A DNA stretch of 64,000 nt from JAOAPY01 sp038237475 (GCA_038237475.1 JBBRYS010000001.1:496001-560000); one strand, 5' to 3'. Shown: positions 53,844 through 63,983, numbered from the stretch's first letter. Made by a program: numbers and translations. Notes: generated by a model not told the origin, from the letters alone.

Positions 53844-55526
53844 CTATCTGGTAGGTGCCGCCTTCCGCAGCAGTTTCTCGTCTCTCATCGCCGTCGCATA
53901 CACGAAGGCGGCCATGATGGTGGCTGCTTCTTTCATATCGTCAGCTTGGATTCGATCGAATACATCCTGGTTTGAATGGTGTGTTCGCGTGTCGTACTCA
54001 ATTTCATCCTGGATAAACTGAAAGCCCGGCAGGCCGATCCGATCGAACGAAAGGTGATCGGTGCCACCCGTGTTCGCGATTGTAAGCGTCGCGGCGCCCT
54101 GCTCACGGAAGGGGGTCAGCCACTGACGAAAGATTCCGCGGACGCCTTCATTGCCCTGCAGATAAACTCCGCGAATTTTCCCCGTTCCATTGTCCAGGTT
54201 GAAATAGGCATCGAACTTATCGTAATCAGGTTTCTTGACGAGCGTTGCCGGCGCCGCCGGCTGGCTATTAGGTGTACCCGGAGGAACGACGCCGGGATTG
54301 CCTGGCTCCATCCTGCCAAAATGTTCTGCCACATAAGCGGCAGACCCCAGCAGTCCCTGCTCTTCTCCGGTCCAGAAGCCGACTCGAATTGTGCGGCGCG
54401 GCTTCAAGCCGAGCGTCTGAAGAATTCGCACTGCTTCCATAGCCACCGCTACACCGGCGCCGTTGTCCGTCGCGCCGGTACCCGCATGCCATGAATCCAG
54501 GTGACCGCCGAGCATGACGATTTCGTCCTTCAAATCGCTGCCGGGAATCTCGGCAACAGTGTTATAGCCCATCGGATCAATGTCCTGCCACGCGACTTCG
54601 AGCTCGACATTCATCCGCACTTTCTCTTTCGCTTTGATCATGCGGACGATGCGATTGTAGTGTTCAACCGACATCACCATCTGGGGTGGAATCTTCGGCG
54701 CCGCTTTGTCATAGCTCTGCATTGAGCGCACGCCGCCCTGCCCCGGGCCGCCGGATGCCGGCTGTGGCACGGTCGCTGATTGGACGAAGATGGTCCCGCC
54801 GTCGCCCGCGCGACTGGGGTCTACCAAAAGGGCTGCGCCTTCCTTTTGGAAGAACAGATACTTGGCTGCAGCGAGGCGCTGCGCGGCGCGAAACGCTTCG
54901 TTTGCCTGATTAGGCTGGCCACGTCGTTGAATTCCCTGTGGTTCCGGAGCGTCAGCCAACGCCAGCAGGTCTTTTTCAGAAAGACGGGAGCCGGGCGCTT
55001 CAAAGCGCGCTTTGACTTCGCGGATTGGCGCAGTCAGAACAATCTTTCCTTTTAGCTGGCCGCTGAACTTTTCCAGGTCAGCTTCAGTGGCCGCGTCTAC
55101 GTAAACCACATCGGCGGTCAGTGGACCATCCAGCGCCGGCGACCAGGCTTTGGGATAAGCAATCAGCGGAATATTTAGTGGGTCGACTACCTGGGCGCTG
55201 AATCGCTTGAGTGTCCAGCCACGACCAAACGGTCCCCAGCCTTCGAGGTGCGCATTTTGCAGTCCCCAGGCCTGCAATTGATCGCGCGTCCATTCGTTCG
55301 CGCGTTTCATGCCTGGTGACGCGGTCAGGCGAGGGCCGATGACATCGCTGAGATAACTCAGGGTGTCCATGACCTGAGACCGATTCATACCCTCGTCTTT
55401 AATGCGTGAGATGGGATCGTTGGGGTCAGGCGCCGCTGCTGTGGTTGGCTGCTGCGCCAGGACGAAACCGGGCGCAAGCACGGAAATGACTAGCAGTCCG
55501 ACGGCCGCAGTACGTCGTAACATCAT
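53844..55526 (-). CDS. secreted M28-family metallopeptidase
   Basis: 560 aa. Signal peptide (RRTAAVGLLVISVLAPGFVL, cleavage near AQQ). A PA-like insert domain (about 150-300) precedes the zinc peptidase core: GGHLDSWHAGTGATDNGAG (zinc His/Asp), FWTGEEQGLLGS (catalytic Glu and zinc Glu), and later NTGGTDHLSF with the last zinc His. This is an aminopeptidase or carboxypeptidase active outside the cytoplasm. Confidence 0.93.
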   Translation of the reverse strand: MMLRRTAAVGLLVISVLAPGFVLAQQPTTAAAPDPNDPISRIKDEGMNRSQVMDTLSYLSDVIGPRLTASPGMKRANEWTRDQLQAWGLQNAHLEGWGPFGRGWTLKRFSAQVVDPLNIPLIAYPKAWSPALDGPLTADVVYVDAATEADLEKFSGQLKGKIVLTAPIREVKARFEAPGSRLSEKDLLALADAPEPQGIQRRGQPNQANEAFRAAQRLAAAKYLFFQKEGAALLVDPSRAGDGGTIFVQSATVPQPASGGPGQGGVRSMQSYDKAAPKIPPQMVMSVEHYNRIVRMIKAKEKVRMNVELEVAWQDIDPMGYNTVAEIPGSDLKDEIVMLGGHLDSWHAGTGATDNGAGVAVAMEAVRILQTLGLKPRRTIRVGFWTGEEQGLLGSAAYVAEHFGRMEPGNPGVVPPGTPNSQPAAPATLVKKPDYDKFDAYFNLDNGTGKIRGVYLQGNEGVRGIFRQWLTPFREQGAATLTIANTGGTDHLSFDRIGLPGFQFIQDEIEYDTRTHHSNQDVFDRIQADDMKEAATIMAAFVYATAMRDEKLLRKAAPTR

Positions 55527-55654
55527 GATCGTTATCTCCTGAATAAGATTAGAAAAGTTATTGAATTCAGAGGGCGGACTTAGCCGACCTCGCTTGCTCG
55601 AGCCGTACGCGAGGCACGCTATTAAAGCATCTTCAACATGCTACAGGGCCGCTG

Positions 55655-58177
55655 CTAGCGGGCCGCGGGGCGTTTCTCGGATCCCGTGCCAGTTTTGGGG
55701 ACGGGGACCGTGGCCAACTCGTTTGAAGTGTAGCCGCACCCTTCCTTCGCGCAGTAGCGATAGGTACCCAGCTTCTTGGTTGTCTTTTCGAGCAGGAACG
55801 GCGCTGCACATTTTGGACACGCCTCAATGACTGGCTTATCCCAGTACACCACATCGCAATCAGGGTACTGCGAACAACTGTAGAAAATTTTTCCGCGGCG
55901 AGATTTCTTGACTACCAATTCGCCCACGCAGCCGGGGCGGGGACACGACACTCCGGTTGTCTCCTGCTTAATGTACTTGCACTTCGGATAGTTCGAACAG
56001 GAGATGAATTCGCCGAAGCGGCCAAAGCGCTTCACCAACTGGGCGTCATCGACGGGACACTTCTCATCGAGCGGAATGGGAGCTGGAGCGACGACGCCGG
56101 ACTTGGAAATCTTGCGGATATTACGGCACTCGGGATAACCGGTGCAGCCCAGAAATGGTCCAAAGCGTCCTCGTTTGAGCTGCATTGGCTTGCCGCACAA
56201 CTCACAAGCCTCGGGCTCGGCTGCTTCTTCGCCGCCATTGGCAGAGGCCGCGCCATCAGTTGGGGGTGTGCCGGCGTCACGCGTAGCTTCACACTGCAGG
56301 CATTTCAAATACTTGCCAAAGCGACCCCATTTCATCACCATGCCCGGGGCATTGCACTTCAAACAGACCTCTTCAGTCGGGTGACTAATATCCTTGATGT
56401 CTTTGACGTGAAGCTTGAATTTGGCCAGGTCGTCTTTAAACTTACCGTAGAATTCGTGCAGGGCATCGGTCCACTTGAGCGTGCCTTCCTCAACCTGATC
56501 CAACTCGCCTTCCATGCGTGCCGTGTAAGTCACATTGAAGAGGTCGTCGAATCCACCTTCGATTAGGAGATCATTGACAGTCATGCCCAGCGCAGTCGGA
56601 TGGAAACGGCTCTCCAGCTTCTCCACGTATTCGCGTTCCAGAATCGTCGACATGATCGCGGCATAGGTCGACGGACGGCCAATGCCCTTCTCTTCAAGTG
56701 CTTTGACGAGCGTCGCCTCCGTGTAACGCGGCGGTGGATCGGTAAAATGCTGCTCCGGAGTGATCTTCTTCAACTCGAGAGTCTCGCCTTTCTTCACCAA
56801 AGGCAGCGTTCGTTCGGCCTCGTCGTCTTCTTCGGTCTTTTCGTCGCGGCCTTCCTGGTAGACTTTAAGAAAGCCATCGAACTTTTGCACGGACCCGGTA
56901 GCGCGAAACAGCAAACGTCCGGCCTGAATATCGATAGTTGTCTGATCGAACAGGGCGGGCATCATCTGCGAAGCGACGAAGCGTTGCCAGATGAGCCGGT
57001 ACAATTTCAACTCTTCCTTGTTGAGGTACCTGGCCAGCGAGTCGGGCGTATGTTTGACATCGGTTGGGCGAATGGCTTCGTGAGCGTCCTGCGCGTCTTT
57101 CTTGGAACGATAGTGAATCGGTTTCTCCGGCAGGTAAGCCGGGCCATACTGGCCGCCGATAAAGTCGCGGGCCTCGTTCAGGGCCGTCTCCGAAACGCGG
57201 GTCGAATCCGTGCGCATGTAGGTGATCAGGCCGACGGCGCCTTCGGGTCCCAGTTCGATACCTTCATAAAGCTTTTGCGCCAGCATCATCGTCTTTTTTA
57301 CTGCAAAGCCGAGCTTACGCGAGGCTTCCTGCTGCAGCTTGGAAGTGATGAAGGGAGGTACGGGATTGCGCTTGCGTTCCTTGGTAGTGACTTCGCTGAC
57401 TACGAATGACTGCTTTTCGGCTTCGGCGGCGAGCTCAGTCGCCGTGGTTTCATTGCCGATGAGAATCTCATTCTTCTTAACTTCATCGTCAAACCCACTG
57501 GTCTTGACGGTCTGTTCCGCCACCTTATAAAGACGCGCATCAAAGGCCGGCGGTAGAGTCGCGGCGAGATTAGCCGCGATGGTCCAATACTCAGTCTTGA
57601 TGAATTGTTCTATCTCGCGCTCGCGTTCGACTACCATGCGCAGGGCCACTGACTGCACCCGGCCGGCGCTCAATCGACCGCCCACCGCCCGGCACAAGAG
57701 TGGTGATACCTGATAGCCCACCAGGCGATCCAGGACACGCCTCGCCTGTTGCGCATCGACGAGATTAGTATCGACTTGTCTCGGATGCTCAAAGGCTTCG
57801 TTGACGGCGCGCTTGGTTATCTCATTGAACATGACGCGAAAGACAGCTTTCGCGGGACGCTTGGGAACGATTTCTTCAGCCAGATGCTGACAGATTGCCT
57901 CGCCTTCACGGTCCGGGTCAGCGGCCAGGTAGATGGCATCGGCTTCTTTAGCGGCCTTCTTTAATTCCGCTACGATTCGTTTGTTATTGCGCTTTTTGGT
58001 GTCCGGAATTACTTCGTAGGTAGGTTCAAAATCGTTGTCGACATCGACGCCGAGTTTCTTGGCCGGCAAATCTTTGATATGACCGATGGAGGCCTTGACC
58101 AAATAGTCCTTGCCCAGGTATTTGTTAATCGTTTTTGCCTTTGCAGGCGATTCAACTATTACGAGATTCTTTGCCAT
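55655..58177 (-). CDS. topA: DNA topoisomerase I
   Basis: 840 aa. Relaxes negative supercoils. The Toprim domain begins KNLVIVESPAKAKTINKYLG with DPDREGEA; the active-site Tyr is in LITYMRTDSTRVS. The C-terminal third carries several Cys4 zinc ribbons (CLKCNAPGMVMKW, CELCGKPMQLKRG, CPVDDAQLV, CPRPGC, CPKCAAP). ATG 58177 gives the standard start. A 254-bp gap to dprA holds a short open frame (58206-58448) that I do not credit. Confidence 0.97.
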   Translation of the reverse strand: MAKNLVIVESPAKAKTINKYLGKDYLVKASIGHIKDLPAKKLGVDVDNDFEPTYEVIPDTKKRNNKRIVAELKKAAKEADAIYLAADPDREGEAICQHLAEEIVPKRPAKAVFRVMFNEITKRAVNEAFEHPRQVDTNLVDAQQARRVLDRLVGYQVSPLLCRAVGGRLSAGRVQSVALRMVVEREREIEQFIKTEYWTIAANLAATLPPAFDARLYKVAEQTVKTSGFDDEVKKNEILIGNETTATELAAEAEKQSFVVSEVTTKERKRNPVPPFITSKLQQEASRKLGFAVKKTMMLAQKLYEGIELGPEGAVGLITYMRTDSTRVSETALNEARDFIGGQYGPAYLPEKPIHYRSKKDAQDAHEAIRPTDVKHTPDSLARYLNKEELKLYRLIWQRFVASQMMPALFDQTTIDIQAGRLLFRATGSVQKFDGFLKVYQEGRDEKTEEDDEAERTLPLVKKGETLELKKITPEQHFTDPPPRYTEATLVKALEEKGIGRPSTYAAIMSTILEREYVEKLESRFHPTALGMTVNDLLIEGGFDDLFNVTYTARMEGELDQVEEGTLKWTDALHEFYGKFKDDLAKFKLHVKDIKDISHPTEEVCLKCNAPGMVMKWGRFGKYLKCLQCEATRDAGTPPTDGAASANGGEEAAEPEACELCGKPMQLKRGRFGPFLGCTGYPECRNIRKISKSGVVAPAPIPLDEKCPVDDAQLVKRFGRFGEFISCSNYPKCKYIKQETTGVSCPRPGCVGELVVKKSRRGKIFYSCSQYPDCDVVYWDKPVIEACPKCAAPFLLEKTTKKLGTYRYCAKEGCGYTSNELATVPVPKTGTGSEKRPAAR

Positions 58178-58431
58178 AAGGTACCCAATGGCTTACGACT
58201 TAACATCATCTTTGACCGCTAGTCAAATAGAGTGCTCGCAGCCACCTGCCATTGTGAGTCGGAAAATCCAGAGCGGCCTCTAGCGCCGGCACCGGCCGGA
58301 ATAACGCGCGGAAAGGCCCTGCCCTTTCGAAAATAGCCCCCGAAATTTCTGAGATTTCGACAAAAAACGGCGCACTCAACACGCCCGATCTCATCAATTT
58401 GGCAGCGCGCAAACGCATTCCGGCTACTGCC

Positions 58432-59565
58432 TCACAACTTTCTAACAAAGCAGCGCCCCGGCAACTGGCGAATCAGTTCATTCATTTCCAGAGTCAGGAG
58501 GGCCGCAGTCAAATCAGAAATCGATAACTTCGTTTTCTCCAGCAGCGCGTCGATATGCGCTGGATCGTCGGGAGACAAGAGCCTTAACACCGTCCGTTCC
58601 GAGCCTGAGAGATTGGCCGGCAATAACAGCAATTGATCCGCCAGAGCCTGGCCCTTTTTCTTTGCTCCAAAGGGTGGTGGCAATAGCTTCGCGGCAATCT
58701 GCGGTGGCAGTTCAGTGGCTATGTCCTGCCATTGCTGCACTAGTTTTGCGCCCGCCCCCTTAATCAGATAGTTGGTGCCGAAAGAATTTCGCGAAGTGAT
58801 GTTACCTGGTACGGCCCAAACTTCACGGTTCTGTTCAATCGCCAGCCGGGCGGTGATCAGCGAGCCTGAATTCTCAGCTGCCTCGACTACTACCACTCCC
58901 AGACTGAGACCGCTAATGATGCGATTGCGATAGGGAAAGTTTTCCGACACTGGCGGCGTGCCGAGCGGGAACTGCGAAACCATGGCGCCACCTTTCTCAA
59001 GAATCTCGAGACCGAGCTTGCGGTGATCGCGCGGGTAGCATTCATCGATGCCAGTTCCCAGCACGGCAACAGTGCGGCCCCCAGCTTCCAAAGCTCCGCG
59101 GTGCACCGCCGCGTCAATGCCCCGGGCAAAGCCGGAAACGATGGTGATGCCGCGCTGGGCGAGGTCGCGCGCCAACATCAAGGCCGCGTTTTGGCCATAG
59201 GTCGAGCAACGGCGCGAACCCACCAGCGCGACGCAGGGCTGCTCCAGGCATTTTTCCCAGGCGCCTCGAACGTATAAAACAATCGGCGGGTCGTAGATTT
59301 CGCGTAGCAGTGAGGGATAGACTCCGTCGTCGAGTACCAGGATGTCATCGCCAAGATCGCGCACGCGCTGGATTTCAAGTTCGGCCTTCCGGTTCAGGTC
59401 GCGCGCGAGAATACTATCCACGGCTTCCGGCAGAATCCGCAGTTGGTTAAGCTCCGAACGCGTTGCTGAGTAGACTGCTTCAGCCGATCCAAAGCGTTCG
59501 AGGAGTTTGGCAGCGGCACGTGGTCCGATGCCAACTGTCATATTTAGCGCCACCCAGGCAAGCAT
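58432..59565 (-). CDS. dprA: DNA-processing protein A
   Basis: 377 aa. DprA (Smf) loads RecA onto incoming single-stranded DNA in natural transformation. The Rossmann core has VALVGSRRCSTYGQNAAL, VSGFARGIDAAVHRGALEAG and SGLSLGVVVVEAAENSGSLITARLA. An N-terminal SAM-like helix region (MLAWVALNMTVGIGPRAAAKLLERFG) and a C-terminal winged helix are present. It lies next to tRNA-Sec and upstream of topA. Confidence 0.96.
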   Translation of the reverse strand: MLAWVALNMTVGIGPRAAAKLLERFGSAEAVYSATRSELNQLRILPEAVDSILARDLNRKAELEIQRVRDLGDDILVLDDGVYPSLLREIYDPPIVLYVRGAWEKCLEQPCVALVGSRRCSTYGQNAALMLARDLAQRGITIVSGFARGIDAAVHRGALEAGGRTVAVLGTGIDECYPRDHRKLGLEILEKGGAMVSQFPLGTPPVSENFPYRNRIISGLSLGVVVVEAAENSGSLITARLAIEQNREVWAVPGNITSRNSFGTNYLIKGAGAKLVQQWQDIATELPPQIAAKLLPPPFGAKKKGQALADQLLLLPANLSGSERTVLRLLSPDDPAHIDALLEKTKLSISDLTAALLTLEMNELIRQLPGRCFVRKL

Positions 59566-59574
59566 AATCGATTT

Positions 59575-59700
59575 CAGAATGCTGATTTCAGATTGCTGAT
59601 TGATGAACGTTCAGAATTCATAATGCAGATTGTTGATTCATTGAATTCCAGAAGGCAGATTGCAGGTTGCCGATTCCGCAATCAGCAATCCCCAATCAGC
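59575..59700. repeat. degenerate CAGATTGCNGATT-type intergenic repeat
   Basis: Imperfect units such as TTTCAGATTGCTGATTGATG and GCAATCAGCAATCCCCAATC run in both directions, related in style to 6140-6287. They separate tRNA-Sec from dprA. Confidence 0.65.
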
Positions 59701-59707
59701 AAACCTT

Positions 59708-59806
59708 TGGCGGAGGCGTGTAGGAATCGAACCTACCTGAGCCTGTTCTCACAGTCTCACTGACGGTTTTGAAGACCGCGCCGTTCACCAGAACAGATTC
59801 GCCTCC
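59708..59806 (-). tRNA. selC: tRNA-Sec (anticodon UCA)
   Basis: 99 nt including encoded CCA. The acceptor GGAGGCG (59800-59806) pairs with CGCCTCC. The anticodon loop CTTCAAA holds TCA, which reads UGA. The variable arm is very long, as in tRNA-Sec, and the T arm is GTAGG-TTCGATT-CCTAC. With selA and selB this completes the tRNA, loading and delivery parts of Sec insertion. Confidence 0.96.
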
Positions 59807-60080
59807 GGAAGCTTGTTCAGATCCCGTCTCTCGGATCTGATGTTTTTGAGTTCAAGGTGGGTGACTCCAAACCTACCCGCGCACCCTAAAACTGTCAAGG
59901 GTCTATTCGGCATCGTGAGCCCCAAGTTGAAATGTCACCGGGTCTATTCTGGATTATTATTTCCGCCCAAAAGATTTTTTCAAAAAAGCCCGCCGCCGCT
60001 TCGGACCTGTTTGCTACCTTCCAACTCCTTCCACAACTTTTTTCCAATTTGACCTCATCGCCCCTGGCCTTTATGATGGC
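59807..60080. other. noncoding region upstream of boxC
   Basis: 274 bp with no credible gene. A short AT-rich stretch (59951-59990) with A and T runs could be promoter DNA, but I cannot place a -10/-35 pair with confidence. Confidence 0.55.
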
Positions 60081-60098
60081 CGTTCGAACGTTCGTTCG
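60081..60098. promoter_or_regulatory. palindromic operator upstream of boxC
   Basis: CGTTCGAACGTTCGTTCG holds two overlapping perfect 10-bp palindromes (60081-60090 and 60085-60094), 21 bp before the boxC ATG. The nearby tetR gene (63294) is the obvious candidate to bind it. Confidence 0.6.
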
Positions 60099-60118
60099 CT
60101 TTATGGAGTGAGGTATTG

Positions 60119-61756
60119 ATGATCAATTTTCAGACATCCCCGGACACTTACAATCACTGGAAACTCAGCCTCGAAGGCCCGGTTGCGACCCTTTCGATGG
60201 ACGTCCAGGAGGATCAGACGCTGGTCGAAGGCTACAAACTGAAGCTCAACTCCTATGACCTCGGTGTCGATATTGAGCTCGCCGACGCCATCCAACGGTT
60301 GCGCTTCGAGCACCCGCAAGTTACCGCAGTCGTAATCACCAGCCTCAAGCCACGCATTTTTTGCGCGGGCGCCAACATCTACATGCTTGGCACTTCGTCA
60401 CACGCGTTCAAAGTCAACTTCTGCAAATTCACGAACGAGACTCGTTGTGCTATCGAGGATGACTCGCAGCATTCAGGCCGGCGCTACATCGCGGCGCTCA
60501 ACGGTACGGCATCGGGAGGCGGCTATGAGCTGGCCATCGCCTGTGACGAAATCTATCTGGTTGACGACGGCAACTCCGCCGTTTCCCTGCCTGAGGTTCC
60601 ACTGCTTGGAGTCTTGCCGGGCACTGGCGGTCTGACGCGACTGGTCGATAAAAGAAAAATCCGGCGCGATCGCGCGGACGTCTTCTCAACCCTCGCCGAG
60701 GGCTTGAAGGGCAAGCGCGCAAAGGAATGGGGCGTGATTGACGACACCTTTCCCACCAGCAAGTTCGAAGAATCGATCGCGAAACGTGTAGCAGAGGTAA
60801 CGCAGGCAGCCGGCTCCGACGGTGGACCAACTGGCGGCGGCATCAAACTCACTCCGCTGCAGTTCGAATCGTCCGTCGACACACGCACTTACAAATACGT
60901 CAGCGTCAAATTCAATCGCGAAAAACGCTACGCAGATTTGACCATGCGCGGCCCCACCGGCGAACAGCCCACCACAGCGAGCGCGATGCAAAAGCAGGGC
61001 GCTGCTTACTGGCCGTTGCAGGCTTATCGCGAACTGGATGACGTACTGCTTTACATGCGCGTTAACGAGCCTGAAATAGGTCTTGTCTGTCTGCGCACGG
61101 AAGGAAAGATCGAAGACGTGCTCGCAGTCGATCGAGTGCTGCTGGCTGAGAAAGATAGTTGGCTGGTCCGCGAGATCGTGCTTCACATGGCTCGCGTGTT
61201 GCGCAGATTGGATCTGACGGCCAAGAGTTTCTTTGCTCTGATTGAACCCGGCAGTTGTTTTGCCGGCAATCTGCTCGAGTTGGCCCTGGCCGCAGATCGT
61301 AGCTTCATGCTCGATGATCCTGATGAAGTAGTTGAGATCGCGACCAGCAAGTTTAACGGCGGCGCGCTGCCAATGAGTAATGGACTAACGCGCTTGCAGT
61401 CGCGTTTTCTGGCCACCCCGGAACAGATAGAGGAAATTCTAAAACATGACGGCGCCTTCGATACCGCAGCGGCTGAGGCTGCCGGCCTGATCACATTCGC
61501 ACCTGACGATCTTGACTGGGAAGATGAGATCCGCGTGGCGATCGAGGAAAGGACCTCTCTTTCGCCGGACGCTTTGACCGGCATGGAAGCCTCGTTGAGG
61601 TTTGCCGGTCAGGAGTCGCTGGACACAAAAATATTCGGTCGCTTGACCGCCTGGCAAAATTGGATCTTTCAACGCCCAAATGCAGTCGGGCCACAGGGCG
61701 CGCTAACCAATTATGGCAAGCCGACGCAGTCGCAGTTTGATTTCAAGAGGACATAA
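60119..61756 (+). CDS. boxC: benzoyl-CoA-dihydrodiol lyase (2,3-epoxybenzoyl-CoA dihydrolase)
   Basis: 545 aa, a double-length crotonase-fold protein characteristic of BoxC, which opens the ring of 2,3-epoxybenzoyl-CoA. The first crotonase half has PRIFCAGANIYMLG and ALNGTASGGGYELAIACDEI; the second has SCFAGNLLELALAADRSFML. ATG 60119 follows GGAGTGAGG; the preceding TTG is not needed. Followed 79 bp later by boxB and then tetR, so the three likely form one unit. Confidence 0.95.
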   Translation: MINFQTSPDTYNHWKLSLEGPVATLSMDVQEDQTLVEGYKLKLNSYDLGVDIELADAIQRLRFEHPQVTAVVITSLKPRIFCAGANIYMLGTSSHAFKVNFCKFTNETRCAIEDDSQHSGRRYIAALNGTASGGGYELAIACDEIYLVDDGNSAVSLPEVPLLGVLPGTGGLTRLVDKRKIRRDRADVFSTLAEGLKGKRAKEWGVIDDTFPTSKFEESIAKRVAEVTQAAGSDGGPTGGGIKLTPLQFESSVDTRTYKYVSVKFNREKRYADLTMRGPTGEQPTTASAMQKQGAAYWPLQAYRELDDVLLYMRVNEPEIGLVCLRTEGKIEDVLAVDRVLLAEKDSWLVREIVLHMARVLRRLDLTAKSFFALIEPGSCFAGNLLELALAADRSFMLDDPDEVVEIATSKFNGGALPMSNGLTRLQSRFLATPEQIEEILKHDGAFDTAAAEAAGLITFAPDDLDWEDEIRVAIEERTSLSPDALTGMEASLRFAGQESLDTKIFGRLTAWQNWIFQRPNAVGPQGALTNYGKPTQSQFDFKRT

Positions 61757-61830
61757 AGCCTGTGGTTTGTGCTTTGTGCTTGGAACTTGAAACTTGGAAC
61801 TCTGATCCTTTGATCCCTGGTCAGTTGAGG
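61757..61830. repeat. degenerate TTGGAACTTGAAACTT repeat
   Basis: Short units (GTGCTTGGAACTTGAAACTT, GGAACTCTGATCC) run between boxC and boxB. A third family of simple intergenic repeats in this window. Confidence 0.6.
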
Positions 61831-61835
61831 CAACC

Positions 61836-63233
61836 ATGAATTTATACGAACGCATTCCTAATAACGTAAATCTCTCTGGAGACAAGCGACTGCAGCGCGC
61901 TCTTGAAAGCTGGCTGCCTAATTTTCTCGACTGGTGGCGCGAGATGGGCCCCGAGGGCTTTCAGGAAAAGGATGTCTATCTGCGCACGGCCATCAGCGTC
62001 GAACCTGATGGTTGGGCAAATTTCGATTTCATAAAGATGCCTGATTATCGCTGGGGTATCTTTCTAAAACCGGCCGATCCCGATGCCCGGGTTGGCTTTG
62101 GTGACAACTACGGAATGCCTGCCTATCAGGAAGTGCCCGGCGAATTTCGCAATTCACTGCGCCGCATCATCGTCACACAGGGCGACACTGAACCCGCGTC
62201 GGTAGAACAGCAAAGACTGCTGGGCCAAACCTGTCCTTCGCTTTACGACCTGCGCAATCTGTTTCAGGTCAACGTAGAAGAGGGCCGGCATCTTTGGGCC
62301 ATGGTGTACCTGCTGCACGGTTATTTCGGCCGTGACGGGCGCGATGAAGCGGACGCACTGCTGGAACGGCGCAGCGGCAACCCGGACAAGCCGCGCATTC
62401 TCGAAGCTTTCAATCAACCCTGCGACGACTGGCTCAACTTCTTTGCCTTTACCATGTTTACGGATCGCGATGGTAAGTATCAGTTGTCGGCGCTGGCTGA
62501 ATCCGGTTTCGAACCGCTCGCGCGCACCTGCCAGTTCATGCTTACCGAAGAAGCGCATCACATGTTCGTCGGCGACACAGGTTTGTCGCGAGTGGTCCGC
62601 CGCACGGCGCAATTGCTGAATGAGGGAGACGTCCGCGACCTGGGCGGAATACCGCTCGACATAATTCAGAAGTACATCAACTTCTGGTTCAGCTATTCGC
62701 TCGATCTGTTTGGCGGGGAGATAAGCTCAAACTCCGCGGACTTTTTTGCGGCCGGCTTGAAAGGTCGTTATAAGGAGCGGGACCAGTACACCGAGCATAC
62801 TGCAGCTAACGAAGTATTCACCCTTACCGTAGTTGAAGATGGGAAACTAAAGGAGCGCGAAGTGCCGCTGCGCAATGCTTTGAATGAAGTGCTGCGGGGC
62901 GAGTACGTTACGGATTGCGAAAAAGGTCTGGCGCGCTGGAACAAGGCGCTGGCAGATGAGGGTCGCAGCGAAACCCTCTCGTTACCGCACCCGCGGTTTC
63001 ACCGGCACGTCGGCGAATTCGCCGGACACAACTTCGACGTCGAAGGCAATCTGATTAGCGCGGAAGAGTTCGAGCGACGGCAGTCCGAGTGGCTTCCCAC
63101 GATGGCAGACCGCGAGTATGTCCGCAGCCTGATGCATCCGGTATTCGAGCCGGGCAAGATCGCCAGCTGGATCTCTCCACCAACATCCGGAGTTAAGGGA
63201 AAGCCGTTCGAGTTTGAATATGTGAGATTGTAA
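61836..63233 (+). CDS. boxB: benzoyl-CoA 2,3-epoxidase, oxygenase subunit
   Basis: 465 aa. Diiron oxygenase that epoxidises benzoyl-CoA with O2 and NADPH (reductase BoxA supplies electrons; not in the window). The helical carboxylate cluster includes FQVNVEEGRHLWAMVYLLHG and MLTEEAHHMFVGDTGLSRV, each an ExxH-like iron site. The start MNLYERIPNNVNLSGDKRLQ matches BoxB. Second gene of the boxC-boxB-tetR group. Confidence 0.95.
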   Translation: MNLYERIPNNVNLSGDKRLQRALESWLPNFLDWWREMGPEGFQEKDVYLRTAISVEPDGWANFDFIKMPDYRWGIFLKPADPDARVGFGDNYGMPAYQEVPGEFRNSLRRIIVTQGDTEPASVEQQRLLGQTCPSLYDLRNLFQVNVEEGRHLWAMVYLLHGYFGRDGRDEADALLERRSGNPDKPRILEAFNQPCDDWLNFFAFTMFTDRDGKYQLSALAESGFEPLARTCQFMLTEEAHHMFVGDTGLSRVVRRTAQLLNEGDVRDLGGIPLDIIQKYINFWFSYSLDLFGGEISSNSADFFAAGLKGRYKERDQYTEHTAANEVFTLTVVEDGKLKEREVPLRNALNEVLRGEYVTDCEKGLARWNKALADEGRSETLSLPHPRFHRHVGEFAGHNFDVEGNLISAEEFERRQSEWLPTMADREYVRSLMHPVFEPGKIASWISPPTSGVKGKPFEFEYVRL

Positions 63234-63293
63234 CTAACAGGGCCGAATCTTAAAGAAGCTGCTTCGCCGGCTGGTTGTCCTGATTTTGTCGGA

Positions 63294-63983
63294 ATGATTG
63301 GTATGGACTTTACGCGCTACGATCAAAAGCTCGAATTCATTCTTCGGAATGCGGCGCGCATTTTTGCCGAGAAGAACTACCACTCCACCACTATGCGAGA
63401 TATCTCGCGAGCCACCGGTGTCAGTCTCGCCGGGCTATATCACTACTGCAAATCAAAAGAAGAGTTGTTGTTTCTGATTCAGGACAACTGCTTCGGCCGG
63501 GTGAGCGAGCGGTTGGAGCAGCGCTTAGCCGGCGTGCGCGACCCGGTGCAGAAACTGCGCATCTTCATTGACAATCACCTCGCCTTCTTTGCGGCCAACA
63601 TGGCTGAGATGAAAGTGCTATCGCATGAAGCTGAGTCGCTAGGTGGCGACCTGCGAGTGCGTGTCTCAGGGAAGAAAGAAAAGTACACGCGCGTTGCCCG
63701 CCGGATACTCAGCGAGGTGCAGCAGCAACGTCGCCCTGGCGATAAGGCCGTGGATTTAACTGTGGCAACCTACGCGTTGTTCGGTATGATGAATTGGATT
63801 TATAACTGGTATAACCCCGAAGGTAAGTTAGCCGTCGCTGAACTGGTCGATAACGTCACCAGACTTTACCTGAACGGATTCGTGAAGGAACAGCAGCAGG
63901 GGACCCTTGAGTTACCACGCAGTGCCGGTGCTGAAGACCTGAGTATGTGGCGCGAACCGGCTGAAACTTCCACCAACGTTTAG
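63294..63983 (+). CDS. TetR-family regulator of the box genes
   Basis: 229 aa. N-terminal HTH: ILRNAARIFAEKNYHSTTMRDISRATGVSLAGLYHYCKSKEELLFLI. The C-terminal helical domain probably binds a CoA thioester, as in related KstR2/BoxR-type regulators, which is inference from position. Either ATG (63294 or 63303) could be the start. Probably represses boxCB through the palindrome at 60081. Confidence 0.9.
   Translation: MIGMDFTRYDQKLEFILRNAARIFAEKNYHSTTMRDISRATGVSLAGLYHYCKSKEELLFLIQDNCFGRVSERLEQRLAGVRDPVQKLRIFIDNHLAFFAANMAEMKVLSHEAESLGGDLRVRVSGKKEKYTRVARRILSEVQQQRRPGDKAVDLTVATYALFGMMNWIYNWYNPEGKLAVAELVDNVTRLYLNGFVKEQQQGTLELPRSAGAEDLSMWREPAETSTNV

Noticed and set aside
58206..58448. 80-aa frame between topA and dprA
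   Set aside because: No ribosome site, overlaps dprA end, and composition is not protein-like.
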